From assembly GCA_946902875.1 (NCBI GenBank), contig OX336345.1, forward strand, positions 5,115,395 to 5,179,394: a stretch of 64,000 bases of DNA, given 5' to 3'. The notes beneath the pieces were generated by a model. The model saw only the letters and a program-made list of their open reading frames with translations. It did not search any database and had not been told where the DNA came from. The stretch comes from Nematopogon swammerdamellus (taxonomy: Eukaryota; Arthropoda; Insecta; Lepidoptera; Adelidae). Positions within the stretch are counted from its first letter, which is position 1, and each line of letters begins with the position of its first letter. Positions 43,471-52,852 of the stretch are shown one piece after another. Made by a program: the position numbers and the translations under genes.

Positions 43471-44157
43471 GAACACGGTACACGAAATACACGAAAAAAC
43501 GAAAAAAATTCCATAATGTTCTTCACACAGGCTCGTCGGTTACAGGTACTGCGCACTTGGCCCTTTTTGAGCACATGCCCGATCTGGTCCACGTACGTGC
43601 GACTGGGGCGACCCTTCCCGACTCTTCCACTCACACTCGCTCCGTAAATTTCTTTCGTTAGGTACCTATCGTATCATCCATCCTCGCAATACTGGTTACG
43701 AAACTACGGTTACGTAGACGGCCGAAGGGCATGACCGAACCACCGAAGCAGTAATTCCTATGGTAAATTTATAATTAGTTAATTAAATATAAAACTTCGT
43801 TAATTTAACTAAATTGCATTAATTTTAAATAAAGTATGCACACAACTAACAAATAATAACATTAAATTAAAAACTACATATACTAAATCTAACATGTAAC
43901 TATCTAAAACTAAATAAATAATAATTTCATTAATTAAATAGCTTTAGCCAACATACTCGTTTATATACTGATCTATAAAAAGAAATTTTGTTTCATTAAA
44001 AAAGGCGAATTTTGCTAAATTTTTTCTCAATAAGGATGCAGTGAAGTAAATAATATAATTCTTCATTCGATAAATTCAAAGCTAATTTAATTTTTTTAAT
44101 AAGATTTTAAAAATTAAGGTAATAGTCACTTTTTATTGTAGTGACTTTGTACAAATG
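43471..44157. other. AT-rich, no recognisable gene
   Basis: Left flank of the large transposon. 43740-44110 is very AT-rich with TTAATTAAAT-type stretches. Confidence 0.6.
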
Positions 44158-44170
44158 GAGGATGAACAGC
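44158..44170 (+). repeat. left terminal inverted repeat tip
   Basis: GAGGATGAACAGC; its partner is at 48936-48948. The outermost base is uncertain by one or two positions because no target duplication anchors it. Confidence 0.7.
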
Positions 44171-44330
44171 ATGGTAAAATAATCGTCGATTAACTATCAA
44201 ACAATGTTCTTCTTAACTTTCTAATTACTCTACTTTTTAAATGGTCAAAATCGATCCAGTATTTACAGAGTTATTGACTTTAGAAAATGAGATAAAATTC
44301 GCCGAGTCTGCGGTACTCGTCCGCTGGCTG

Positions 44331-44345
44331 TGACGTCACAACGAG
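44331..44345. promoter_or_regulatory. subterminal 15-mer with TGACGTCA (CRE-like) palindrome
   Basis: TGACGTCACAACGAG, present inverted at 48784-48798. TGACGTCA is the ATF/CREB consensus. It lies about 190 bp upstream of the YqaJ start codon. It may be a promoter element or a transposase/THAP binding site; the sequence alone cannot decide. Confidence 0.5.
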
Positions 44346-44529
44346 GTAATGTGTTCGTGCGCGCCAGGGCGCCAGCATTACTATGCAGTGATACATTTCT
44401 GCAGTCTTCCCTCAGTTATTGTTTGAACGTTGCACGTTAAATTAGGTTTCATTGTGTCTGTGTCATTTGTGTGTGATACTGATAGATATCGGAAGTGGAA
44501 ACTGTAGAAATACATATTCGAATACTATA

Positions 44530-46329
44530 ATGGAGGCAGGATTCGTCAAAGGTCAATCGGACAATCTTCCAAGAGTGGATTCTTTTATGGTGGTAGAGTT
44601 CTTTAACAGAAATACTAACTACGCCAGTGTTGAGATTCGTGGCGCTAAACTTGCAAGGTAACTATTTTGTTATTGTTGATATTAAATTGTCCGTACCTAC
44701 ATATTTATCGAATACTATCAAACGAGCAATGTTTGTATATTTTATACTTTTTTTTTTATGGAAACTGACAAGGTTGGCTACTTGGCTACATCACCTACAA
44801 GTTACAACATCCGTGATGTCAGCCCAAAACACCGGGTGAACTAGGTGCCATGTCAGTGCTTCCCTTCATTTCGCGCCGGCTACACTGAACTGGACGGAAA
44901 ACACGAACTATTAAATATGTATCGGCGATAATACGTATGCATTCAGTTGCACTTCATCTTTATCAACTTTATTGTTTTGTTTATGCAATAAAGTTTACCT
45001 GTATATTCCTCTACCAAAGCCATCTTCCATCTCGCCCACTATTTTCCAGCCATCCAGCTCTCAGCCTTGTGTCATCTGCCAGGGCCGTAGTCAACGCTCG
45101 GGATTTGAGAACAAATATTTTTTTAAGGTAGGTAAACTAGTAATGTTTTCTCTTCTAGGTCAGCCCGCGAGACATACGGCGATAGTGCGATCGGTTATGT
45201 TCAAGTTCAGAGATCAGGCGATATATGCACTGTGAAGGCAAAGATCACTCCAGAACATAAAGTAAGGAATAAAGGATACAGTTGCTTATTTAAATGCAAT
45301 GAACAAGAGGCGTCAATATTAAGTGTGGAGTGTGAAGATTGCGCGGCTCACCTAGGAGGTTGTAAGCATGCAGTCGCATTTTTGATGTGGCTTCACCGCA
45401 GAAGTGAGGAACCATCAACTACTGACACGAAATGTTACTGGGCGAAACCGAAGTTATCCTATGTAGGTACTTCAGAAAAATTTATAAAAGCAAAGGACAT
45501 GCGATCAGATTCACAAAGGTTGCATGAAAGCAAAAATCATAACGGAGAATTCCTGAAAGAGGTTGTGAACCATCTAAAAGGGGTACCAAAAACAAATCAG
45601 CTAATGAAATACTTCTGCGAAGATAATAAAAAGATACTTTCATTGCATTTCCTTGCGTATAAATATAAGAAAGAATCTTGCAATCTTGGAGTCGACGATT
45701 TTTTACAGTTTTGTTCTTTAAAAATGACGTCACCAGCCTGCGTACAGTTGGAAAAAGACACTTCAGACCAAGCAGATTCACCTATATGGCATGAAGTGAG
45801 ATATTGTCGCATCACAGCCTCAAAAGCCTACGTAGCAGCACAGTGCCGAACCAAAGATGGAGTTTTAGTGGAACAAATATTCGGTGCTATGAAGATAAAG
45901 GAAACTGCAGCAATGACTAGAGGAAAAGATTTAGAAAATGATGTGCGCGCTCAGGTTTCGAAACAAAAAAACATTGTTATAAAAAAATGTGGATTTTTTT
46001 TAAAAGCAGACTGGCCTGTAATCGGTGCCTCGCCTGATGGCATAACAAACGAATATGTTATAGAAATAAAATGCCCATCAAGTGATAAAAGTAAGGAAAA
46101 CTATGTCAAGAATGGTGTCATAACAAATAAATGTAAAGCACAAATACAGTTGCAAATGTTTTTCACAGGTAAATCAAAGGGACTTTTTTGCATTGCCTGT
46201 AAAAATTTTGAAGTTTCTAAGATTGTAGAAATATATGAAATTAATTATGATGAAGAATATTGTGCAGACTTGCTTAACAAATGCACCTTATTTTGGAAAG
46301 ACACTATTTATGAAAAACTTGTGAAGTAA
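44530..46329 (+). CDS. SWIM-like zinc finger + YqaJ-type exonuclease of the transposon
   Basis: Two exons: 44530-44657 and 45159-46329, joined AAG/GTAACT to TTCTTCTAG/G, phase 2, giving 432 residues. The ATG has A at -3 and G at +4 and precedes MEAGFVKGQSDNLPR, the usual N-terminus of this family as I recall it. Residues about 97-119 hold a SWIM-like finger (Cys101, Cys104, Cys111, His113), but spaced C-x2-C rather than the canonical C-x-C. Residues about 250-380 form a YqaJ/lambda-exonuclease-type PD-(D/E)XK nuclease: WHEVRYCRITASKA, Glu302 in GKDLEND, Asp336 in GASPDG, Glu345 and Lys347 in IEIKCP, and AQIQLQM around 370-376. All expected catalytic residues are present, so a magnesium-dependent DNA exonuclease acting in transposition or repair of element ends is inferred. 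AATAAA follows at 46408. The gene converges on the transposase gene; stop codons are 260 bp apart. Confidence 0.88.
44658..45158 (+). other. intron of the YqaJ gene
   Basis: Donor GTAACT, acceptor TTTTCTCTTCTAG. Removing it joins GAKLA to SARETYGD in frame, matching the family's continuous sequence. It contains a SINE fragment at 44749-44911. Confidence 0.85.
44749..44911 (-). mobile_element. SINE-A/B 3' fragment inside the intron
   Basis: TTTTTTTTTATGGAAACTGA at the left to AACTGGACGGAAAACACGAA at the right, 5'-truncated. It carries duplicated GGCTACTTGGCTAC and AAGTTACAAC segments not seen in other copies. It is antisense to the host gene, so its poly-T lies in the pre-mRNA. Confidence 0.85.
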
Positions 46330-46407
46330 CATTATATTATTATTAAAGTGTTAAGTCATGCTTTGCAGAACGGCGTACGTTTACAAAATTTAAAATATCT
46401 ATGTTAA

Positions 46408-46413
46408 AATAAA
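46408..46413 (+). terminator. polyadenylation signal AATAAA (YqaJ gene)
   Basis: 79 bp beyond the stop codon. Canonical hexamer in AT-rich sequence. Confidence 0.6.
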
Positions 46414-46505
46414 AGAGACCATAGACTTCAAATGACACGTTTAATAGGCTCTCAGTCAGTCAAAGTCATAGTTCAACACCTGGACCTGAAAATATGTCCA
46501 TAAAT

Positions 46506-46511
46506 TTTATT
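46506..46511 (-). terminator. polyadenylation signal AATAAA (transposase gene)
   Basis: TTTATT on the plus strand, about 78 bp beyond the transposase stop codon, a spacing almost mirroring the other gene. Confidence 0.55.
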
Positions 46512-46588
46512 TGTTATTTTACATACCTATATTACAAAATATCAGGAGGAGCAAGATTATTTAAAACAGAAAATTATTGTTGTGTGTT

Positions 46589-48677
46589 TTAAGTATTAAA
46601 TAAACAATTTTGTAAATTGACAGTACCGCACGCTATTACTACCATATGGTCCAATATTTTGACATATTCACAGTCCACAGTAGCATGTGGTGCAATAATT
46701 TCAAAGTCCCTCAACCTTCCTATACTTCTTTCCACATGCACTCTTAGTGCAGCGATCCTCTTAGTCTGAATGACTTCCTCCTTGCTAGAACATGAATTTG
46801 CACTAACACTCGGAGGTCTGAGAAGAGTACATCCTCGACTTTCTAACAAATGAGTTATGTTTTTGAATCCTCTGTCGGCTAGAATCACTGCACCAGCTGG
46901 AAGTTTTTCGAGAAACCCACAATCTTCAAATATAATGGAATCGGGAGTTCGTCCGCCATAACCTTCAGATATAAAGTTTATTAAGCCATCGGGTGTAATG
47001 GACACCAAGTACTTGATGGTGTTGCAACTTTTATATTGAGACCATGTAAGTGCTTGATAACGTGCGTTGCTAGGCTTTTCGATCTGTATCTCAAAACAAT
47101 CTATTATGCTTCTTACATTTGCATACCGCTTTCGGAAAGGAATCGGTAAGTTCAACCATATGTCATCACATGGAGGCCAAAAAATCAGCTCCTTCATGCA
47201 GTCTGCAATAAAGGGTATGGTTTGTTTCAGTTTATTCGAAATCGAACTAGTGGAACAGCCGAAATGCATTCCAAGTAATTTATTGGGTTCATTTGTTCGA
47301 ATTTTTTTAAACGCTATTAAAATATCGACATGAGGTTTATTAATATGTTTGCACCAGTACTGCAGGCACGAATATGACGCCTTGGGTACGCCAAGTAATA
47401 ATTTTGGTTCCCGTGAAACAGACATCAATGTACCTGTTAGCATATGTTTTTGGTAATCCATTTCTTGAATATCTGAGTGACTTGAATCTTCTGTACTTGA
47501 CTCATGGAATGAAAACGAAGAATCAAAATCATTACTTGAATCGTGACTCAGATGCACAGGTGACTCTATTTTCTGAAGGTTTACTTTCTTTTTTGGCATA
47601 TAGCCAGTATTGGTGGCTTTGTTGTCCACTTTTGTTTTAATGTTGACTTGTATTGCTTTATGACACTGTTTGCTATGTTCAGGTGATTCAAGGTTGCATA
47701 TTTGTTCAGATATGTTTATCGGATCTGTTTCATGTTCGATATTGTTTCCACATTCCATAAATTCTACTGCCTGTGGCTGCAAGTTCTCATGATTGACTTC
47801 AGGGCTCAGCAAATTTGTATAATATTCGATTCGACGCCGCTTTTCATATCCTGGTCTTTCAACATTTTTCTTTTCTTTTTGGCAGTCGAACTTGTGAGGT
47901 AAAACCCCTCTTTTCAGCACTAGTCTACCACCGACTAATTTGTATTTTACGTAGTTTTCCATGTCAGACTCGACCTGCGAACAAAGTAAATTTAAACAGA
48001 TTAAAATACATACTTATTTCATGTGTCGTGTTCACGTGTATATTCAAAAGTGCCCAGTTTCCATTTATTTATTATATTTTATTATGAGAACTGTGTCGCT
48101 GAGCTCGATGTCAGACTTTCATATCACTCATTCATCAACGTATTGTACATCAAGCCATAGAAAACCTAAAATATGTTTCCCCTAATACGGCCCTGTGTGT
48201 GCAACACGTGTATCTGCCTGCCTGCCCAAAGTCGCATCGTTCGTTATCTGTGCAGGTAGAGACAGATGTAGAGAAGGTAGACAGCGAGGTACACAGGTAC
48301 ATGCAGGTACTGTCCCTGTCCGACAGACGTCAATAGATCTTTCGCCGCCATACAAAACCAATGATGGCTACTACTACTACTACTGCATCGCATCTCATGT
48401 GAAAGGGAGAACATACATTTATATACATAATACTCACGCCTGTAGCTTGCGTGTTGACTAGGTACAGATACAGTAAATAAAATACGCAACTTACATCGAA
48501 ATGATCTTCGCAGCAATGCAATGTACTTCGGCACGACAGCGGAGTTTTATCTTCTCTCTTCATCAGCTTACACCATTTCTTCCTCAAACCAGGATCGTTC
48601 GGCACATTGAAGAACAATTTATCGGGAGTTGATATAGTTGTATTGTTACATTTAGGCACAAGACAGTATTTGTACAT
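46589..48677 (-). CDS. THAP-HTH-DDE transposase (ISL2EU/IS5-like)
   Basis: Two exons on the minus strand: 48677-48495 (61 codons) and 47974-46589 (461 codons plus stop), phase 0, 522 residues. The start ATG has AAC before it. Residues 1-90 form a THAP zinc finger: Cys5-x4-Cys10, then Cys56 and His59 in CCEDHFD, continuing across the splice into VESDMENYVKY and ending GVLPHKF, the AVPTIF-type THAP end. A Ser/Glu/Asp-rich linker with a lysine-rich patch follows. Residues about 276-315 resemble the helix-turn-helix preceding DDE_Tnp_4 domains (GMHFGCSTSSISNKLKQTI). The catalytic core has Asp353 (SIIDCFEIQIEKP), Asp428 (VILADRGF) and Glu476 (VHVERSIGRLRDF), with EGYGGRTPDS between. The triad is complete and no stop or frameshift is visible, so it may be active. 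It should bind the element ends through the THAP finger and cut and join DNA. Confidence 0.9.
47975..48494 (-). other. intron of the transposase gene
   Basis: Donor GAT/GTAAGT and acceptor TTTGTTCGCAG/GTC (minus sense). Splicing restores an uninterrupted THAP domain, strong support for the boundaries. It contains a CA/TA-rich stretch but no recognised repeat. Confidence 0.88.
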
Positions 48678-48783
48678 GTTGATAATAATAAAAGATCAGT
48701 CGTCCGTTTGGGTCCGTACGTAAGGGCGCCCGTCCGCACAGTGCACGGGCCAGGCGGCGCGGGTGACGGCGCGCGGCGGCTAG

Positions 48784-48798
48784 CTCGTTGTGACGTCA
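48784..48798. promoter_or_regulatory. subterminal 15-mer with TGACGTCA, right copy
   Basis: CTCGTTGTGACGTCA, the exact inverse of 44331-44345, about 107-121 bp upstream of the transposase start. It lies beside a GC-rich stretch (48725-48783) that may be the promoter. Confidence 0.5.
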
Positions 48799-48935
48799 TT
48801 CATCTTAGAGGGAATTATTTGGTCGCCGCAACTTTAAACAGCTATATCTTTGTCATTTTAGATCGCATTGCAAAACTAGTTTCACAGCGTTTAATGGCTT
48901 GCGAGGAAGTTTCTGTTTACTTAAAAAAAAAAAAC

Positions 48936-48948
48936 GTTGTTCATCCTC
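48936..48948 (-). repeat. right terminal inverted repeat tip
   Basis: GTTGTTCATCCTC, inverse of the left tip with one difference. SINE-C head sequence begins at the very next base. Confidence 0.7.
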
Positions 48949-49288
48949 GTGGGGCCGGTACTTTAAAAGAATAGCCCCACTGCATCTCCCCCCATGCATG
49001 TCGTAAAAGGCGACTAAGGGATAAGGACAAGATGCCGTGCTAAAGGGCGACAGGATCGCCTCCTCTCACCTTGGCACGGCACTTCCACCGACTCATGCAG
49101 AAGGTGGGTCTTCGTGCCTTACTTGCTGCTTGATCGATTGAATCTTGTTCGAATACTTTGCGAAACGTGGTGGTCGGCGTTGTGCTGTAATTTAACAGAG
49201 TTCTTGCAGCACAACACCACCGATTACTCTGCTTACCCCGATTGTCGGGATTCAGCGTGTGTGATATGTATGTATGTATGTATGTAAC
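48949..49288 (+). mobile_element. SINE-C abutting the transposon end
   Basis: Starts GTGGGGCCGGTACTTTAAAA, missing the first four or five bases of the head. Continues GATAAGGACAAGATGCCGTG, TTACTTGCTGCTTGATCGAT, GCACAACACCACCGATTACT and ends CAGCGTGTGTGATATG(TATG)n. Confidence 0.9.
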
Positions 49289-50534
49289 AACACTAACATT
49301 TTTGGTCTGGAGAATTGTGATATGTATAGGTAGTTTTTAAGGGCATGGGCAAATCTCCGGTAGTACTTTTTTTTTCACAGTGATTTTTCACAAATTGATC
49401 AGTTTTAATGTAAACTGAACAAAAATTCACTGAAAGGGCTATAGCAACAGTACAGTCTAGGAGTAAACCTAAAAACTATTCATTACGTACTAGCTACATG
49501 TCTCCTCTACTTTCATACCAAATTTTATTCCATTTTGTGAAATAGATATCCAACTAGAGTGGTTTATGTGACTAAAATAGAGAAATTTAAAAAAAAGTTT
49601 AAAAAAATCATAACTTCTAAACTATTGATCTTCGCGGAACTAATGTTTTTTTTTTAAATGGGCCAACATGGTGTCCTCCATCTAAAAAAAATTTTTGGAC
49701 CACTATAACTGGGTCACCCTGTATATAAATATTTATATGATTCTTAATTTCATCTCTAGATAATTATCTGTATATTTACTTGATTTGATCTTGTTCAAAC
49801 TTACTATGTTATATCTCTCCAAAATTACGGGAACGATCTGTGTGGGATCCGTCTTGCAACAGATCTTCAGAATATTTTTCTAATACAGAATAATTTAATA
49901 TGATTACTGGTACACAATCGCATGTTAAATAATACTTCATACAAGTACGTGATTCGTACAGAACAAATTCAAGATAAACAAAATTATACATCACAAAAAA
50001 TATCCGATATCTGATCGTCGGTGATTGACACCGAACGTCGAGTACAGAATGTTTTATACAGGTACAAATAACACGCGAACTGCTGAACAGATTCGCAGGC
50101 AAATTTATATATAGGCAACCTTCTGGTGGCGGACTTCCAATTTGTTCTATCCGCCGCTACGCTACTCGATTCTTTCGATTGATTTAGTTAATTAATTAAT
50201 TTTTTGCTGTGTGTCAAAAAATGTTCAAACTAACAATTTCAGTGTTGTAGATTGATCGTATAAATGTGTAGTGAAATAGGGATTTCCATTTAGACTATGC
50301 CCAGTTTTGTCGAATGAAATAGAAAAACTTTACGAACTAGCTTACTCGGAACAGTGCCCACTTCGTCTCTTTCAGAGAGGATTTTAAAAATTTTTTTTTT
50401 GCTTTTTAAGCCTTAATTAGAATATTTTAGGGTTTTAAGCCTTAATTTTTAAGTCTATATTTAGCTGTATTTTATATTGAAGTTTTTATTCTTTCGTATT
50501 TGAGATTAATTTAGTTTAATTTATTATACTGTTT
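49289..50534. other. no gene; Tc1/mariner-type end near 49705-49728
   Basis: AACTGGGTCACCCTGTATAT is, inverted, TACAGGGTGACCCAGTT, a terminus typical of Tc1/mariner MITEs. A matching left end was not found. The 97-codon minus frame 49809-50102 has no recognised domain. Confidence 0.5.
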
Positions 50535-50740
50535 TCTAGCGAAACCACGCTCAATCACGCTCGCGCGGCATCTGCCATGACAGCAGATTTGCGGACCGTT
50601 TCCCGCTTGTATAGCCCATTGAAATGACTTTTGAAGATCTCCAAGATATAGGATTCGTATATAAACACTCGCTCAAAGACAATTGCAGACCCCAGCGGTG
50701 CGGGAGTTTAAAGTGAAATCCTTGCAGGTTTTTTTTTTTA
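50535..50740 (-). pseudogene. LINE C-terminal remnant
   Basis: Minus sense GATCTTCAAAAGTCATTTCA and GAGCGTGGTTTCGC align with the LINE end at 11046-11204. In one frame GDLQKSFQWAIQAG precedes the conserved block. Confidence 0.6.
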
Positions 50741-50817
50741 TTTCCCAATTTTCTCTTTGAGCATAGAGTAGCGTACAAGTTCTTATCTACAGCGAGGATA
50801 GTTCGTCGTTAAAATAA

Positions 50818-50925
50818 GGCCCCCGCGCCGCGTCGGTAACGATTTCATTGTTCGCGCTCGTCGCGTCTCGCTCGCCGAGCGGCGGGGGCGGGGCGGGGCG
50901 GGGCGGTGGCGCGGGCGCATAGTGT
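50818..50925. promoter_or_regulatory. GC-rich patch with tandem GGGGCGG boxes
   Basis: Contains CGGGGGCGGGGCGGGGCGGG and many CpG, unlike its AT-rich surroundings. The spaced G runs could form a quadruplex or bind Sp1/KLF-type factors. It may mark an unseen promoter, but no downstream exon is recognised. Confidence 0.35.
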
Positions 50926-51450
50926 GGAGCTGCCCACACGATGATCTGATAGTGGAGGTTAATGTCGGCTATGTGGGTCAGTTTGCTCAGCCATGGGAAC
51001 GATTTGAGCGTGCTGGGATGTTGACTTTTCGGATGGAATGAGAGGTGGGTAAAATGCGATTTGATTTTGGAATGAACTTAGTGTATCTTACAAAATTATA
51101 GTTTTTCTATCTTCTTACGTAGGTATTACAGCTGAAAAAAATCAACGTTAGTGAAGCCGTATCATAGATATTATTGCTATACCTATCTGCTTTTCAATTT
51201 GAACCGACCAGCCAGAAATAAATTTGGATCTAAGTAATATTTCTGGCCTACTGAAATTAGTTCTTAAGTTTTCAGCAAATATTGTTATAAGTATTGTTTA
51301 TTGAGCATTAAAATGGTAGCAAAACTACTTTGACAACAATTGACAAAAAAATTTAATTCAGTTTGGATACACCTACGAAGAAGAGTCGGCCAGAAATTTT
51401 GCAATGTTTTTTTTAAAACTTAAATTAAAATAAATTGAATGAGAAACTTC
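50926..51450. other. no recognisable feature
   Basis: AT-rich, no gene. Confidence 0.55.
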
Positions 51451-51490
51451 TAAAATATAGGTATCACGTACAGGTGATACCTATATTTTA
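51451..51490. repeat. perfect 17-bp inverted repeat at a SINE junction
   Basis: TAAAATATAGGTATCAC at 51451-51467 is inverted exactly at 51474-51490 with a 6-base loop. SINE-A sequence begins within a few bases of the right arm. Confidence 0.95.
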
Positions 51491-51492
51491 TA

Positions 51493-51712
51493 GTGAAAAC
51501 ACAAACTATTTACATAGCCGTTTCGACCGACGTTTCATTCAGTGCGGTGGTACCAACCCGGGCGGGTTAAACCCTACCACCAAGTAAGGGTAGGAGGGAA
51601 GGGACCTACAGTTTTACGAGGAATCCGAACCTCGGTCAGCCTCCAACAGTCAGCGGTCACCCATCCAAGTACTGACCGCATCCAGCGTTAACATACCGTT
51701 CAATAGTTATGT
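51493..51712 (-). mobile_element. SINE-A, both ends truncated
   Basis: Starts at GAAAACACAAACTATTTACA (the 3' tail is lost) and runs through the core and 5S-like box to CGTTAACATACCGTTCAATAG. Young subfamily by its CAATAG variant. Confidence 0.85.
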
Positions 51713-52572
51713 AATTTTTTAATGGCCTCATTAAGTGGGCTTGGTTAAACCCTTCAATCTTACTCGAAGTAGCGATCCACGCTGCCATCAACTCCTTCCG
51801 CTGCTCACAACTAGCAATTTTCAGATGTGGTTTGTTTTTTGTTAGACTTTTTTTCTACATTCTTCCTCAACTGTACAGGCCATGTCGTTTTGGATATTAC
51901 ATTCAAATTATAGGTATGCCAGGAACAAGTTTTTATACATGTTCTTAGGAAGAGAAGATTACGCTGTCGATAGGTTGAACCGTATTTTGTGATGAAATGT
52001 GGTATTTTTATTTGAGAAACATGTAAATAAGTACGTGTAAGGAAGGCATGTGATTTTTGAGATGTAGATTGGAGAAGAGGGCGTTCACCCAGTGAAGATA
52101 ACTATGTCGATTGTCGGGTCTGAATGTTCTCTATAGTTTTATTGTGGTAATACAATTTTTTTCTGATATTATCAATAACATTTCTGCATAAACCAAATAA
52201 GTATTTCCAACAGTACTATATTCGGGGATCGGTTGCTCTTTATCTTCTTCTGCTGTCCACTGTTGGACATAGCTCTCCCCCCAGACAAGCCAGGCTCTCT
52301 TGCCTTCGAATTTCTCCCACTGTCCCCGAACCAGGATCAGTCAGTGGTGCCCCCCGGACCTACGGGTTTTTGGGACTTGGGGATCTAGGAAACGTACCCA
52401 TACCTACCACGTGTCCCTCCCCCCTGTGACCATGCGTGGTATCTTGATAAGCTCCTCCCCCCGTTGCATTCACTACTTGCTGTTTTTCAAGGTATTTATG
52501 TGGATGAAGCAATAACGGTTGTATTTTGACTTATGACTGTGACCAGGCGTATAGTTACTTTTTTGGTTTTGC
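51713..52572. other. no recognisable gene
   Basis: Near 52239-52330, CTTCTTCTGCTGTCCACTGT then TGGACATAGCTCTCCCCCCA is, on the minus strand, MSNSGQQKK-like, a start I have seen in insect LINE-associated sequence, but no continuous frame supports it. Confidence 0.4.
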
Positions 52573-52852
52573 ACATTTTTTATTTTTTTTTTTATGGAAA
52601 CTGACACGGTTGGATACATCACCTACAACATCCGTGATGTCAGCCCATAACACCGGGTGAACTTGGTGCCACGTCAGTGCTTCCCTTCGGTCGTGCCGGC
52701 TACACTGAACTGGACGGAAAACACAAACTATTTACATAGCCGTTTCGACCGACCTTTCATTCAGTGCGGTGGTACCAACCCGGGCGGGTTAAACCCTACC
52801 ACCTAGTAATATAAGAAGGGAGTCATATCCCTTAGTCGCCTTTTACGACATA
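52573..52852 (-). mobile_element. SINE-B fused to SINE-D
   Basis: 3' tail TTTATGGAAACTGACACGGT at the left, complete core. The head breaks at CGCCTTTTACGACATACAC, directly joined to SINE-D sequence. Confidence 0.85.

Larger units (their letters stand above)
44158..48948. mobile_element. ISL2EU-like autonomous DNA transposon
   Basis: About 4.8 kb holding two convergent genes: SWIM/YqaJ nuclease (plus) and THAP/DDE transposase (minus). The left tip is GAGGATGAACAGC and the right tip on the minus strand GAGGATGAACAAC (12 of 13 identical). A further identical 15-mer TGACGTCACAACGAG lies 173 bp in from the left tip and 150 bp in from the right. Sequence between is only loosely similar, so the terminal repeats have diverged or are patchy. 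Flanking dinucleotides (TG left, GT right) do not match, so target duplication is unproven. Pairing a YqaJ nuclease with an IS5-like transposase is, as I recall, characteristic of the ISL2EU superfamily. The genes look intact; the intron of the first carries a SINE fragment. Confidence 0.8.

Noticed and set aside
45232..45234. Start of the YqaJ protein at an internal GTG
   Set aside because: In-frame sequence upstream (SARETYGDSAIGYVQV) continues to a good splice acceptor and joins an ATG exon at 44530.
45482..45815. 99- and 72-codon minus frames inside the YqaJ gene
   Set aside because: Antisense shadows of a well-supported coding exon.
47067..48461. Plus-strand frames opposite the transposase
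   Set aside because: Antisense shadows of the transposase exon and its intron, with no domain of their own.
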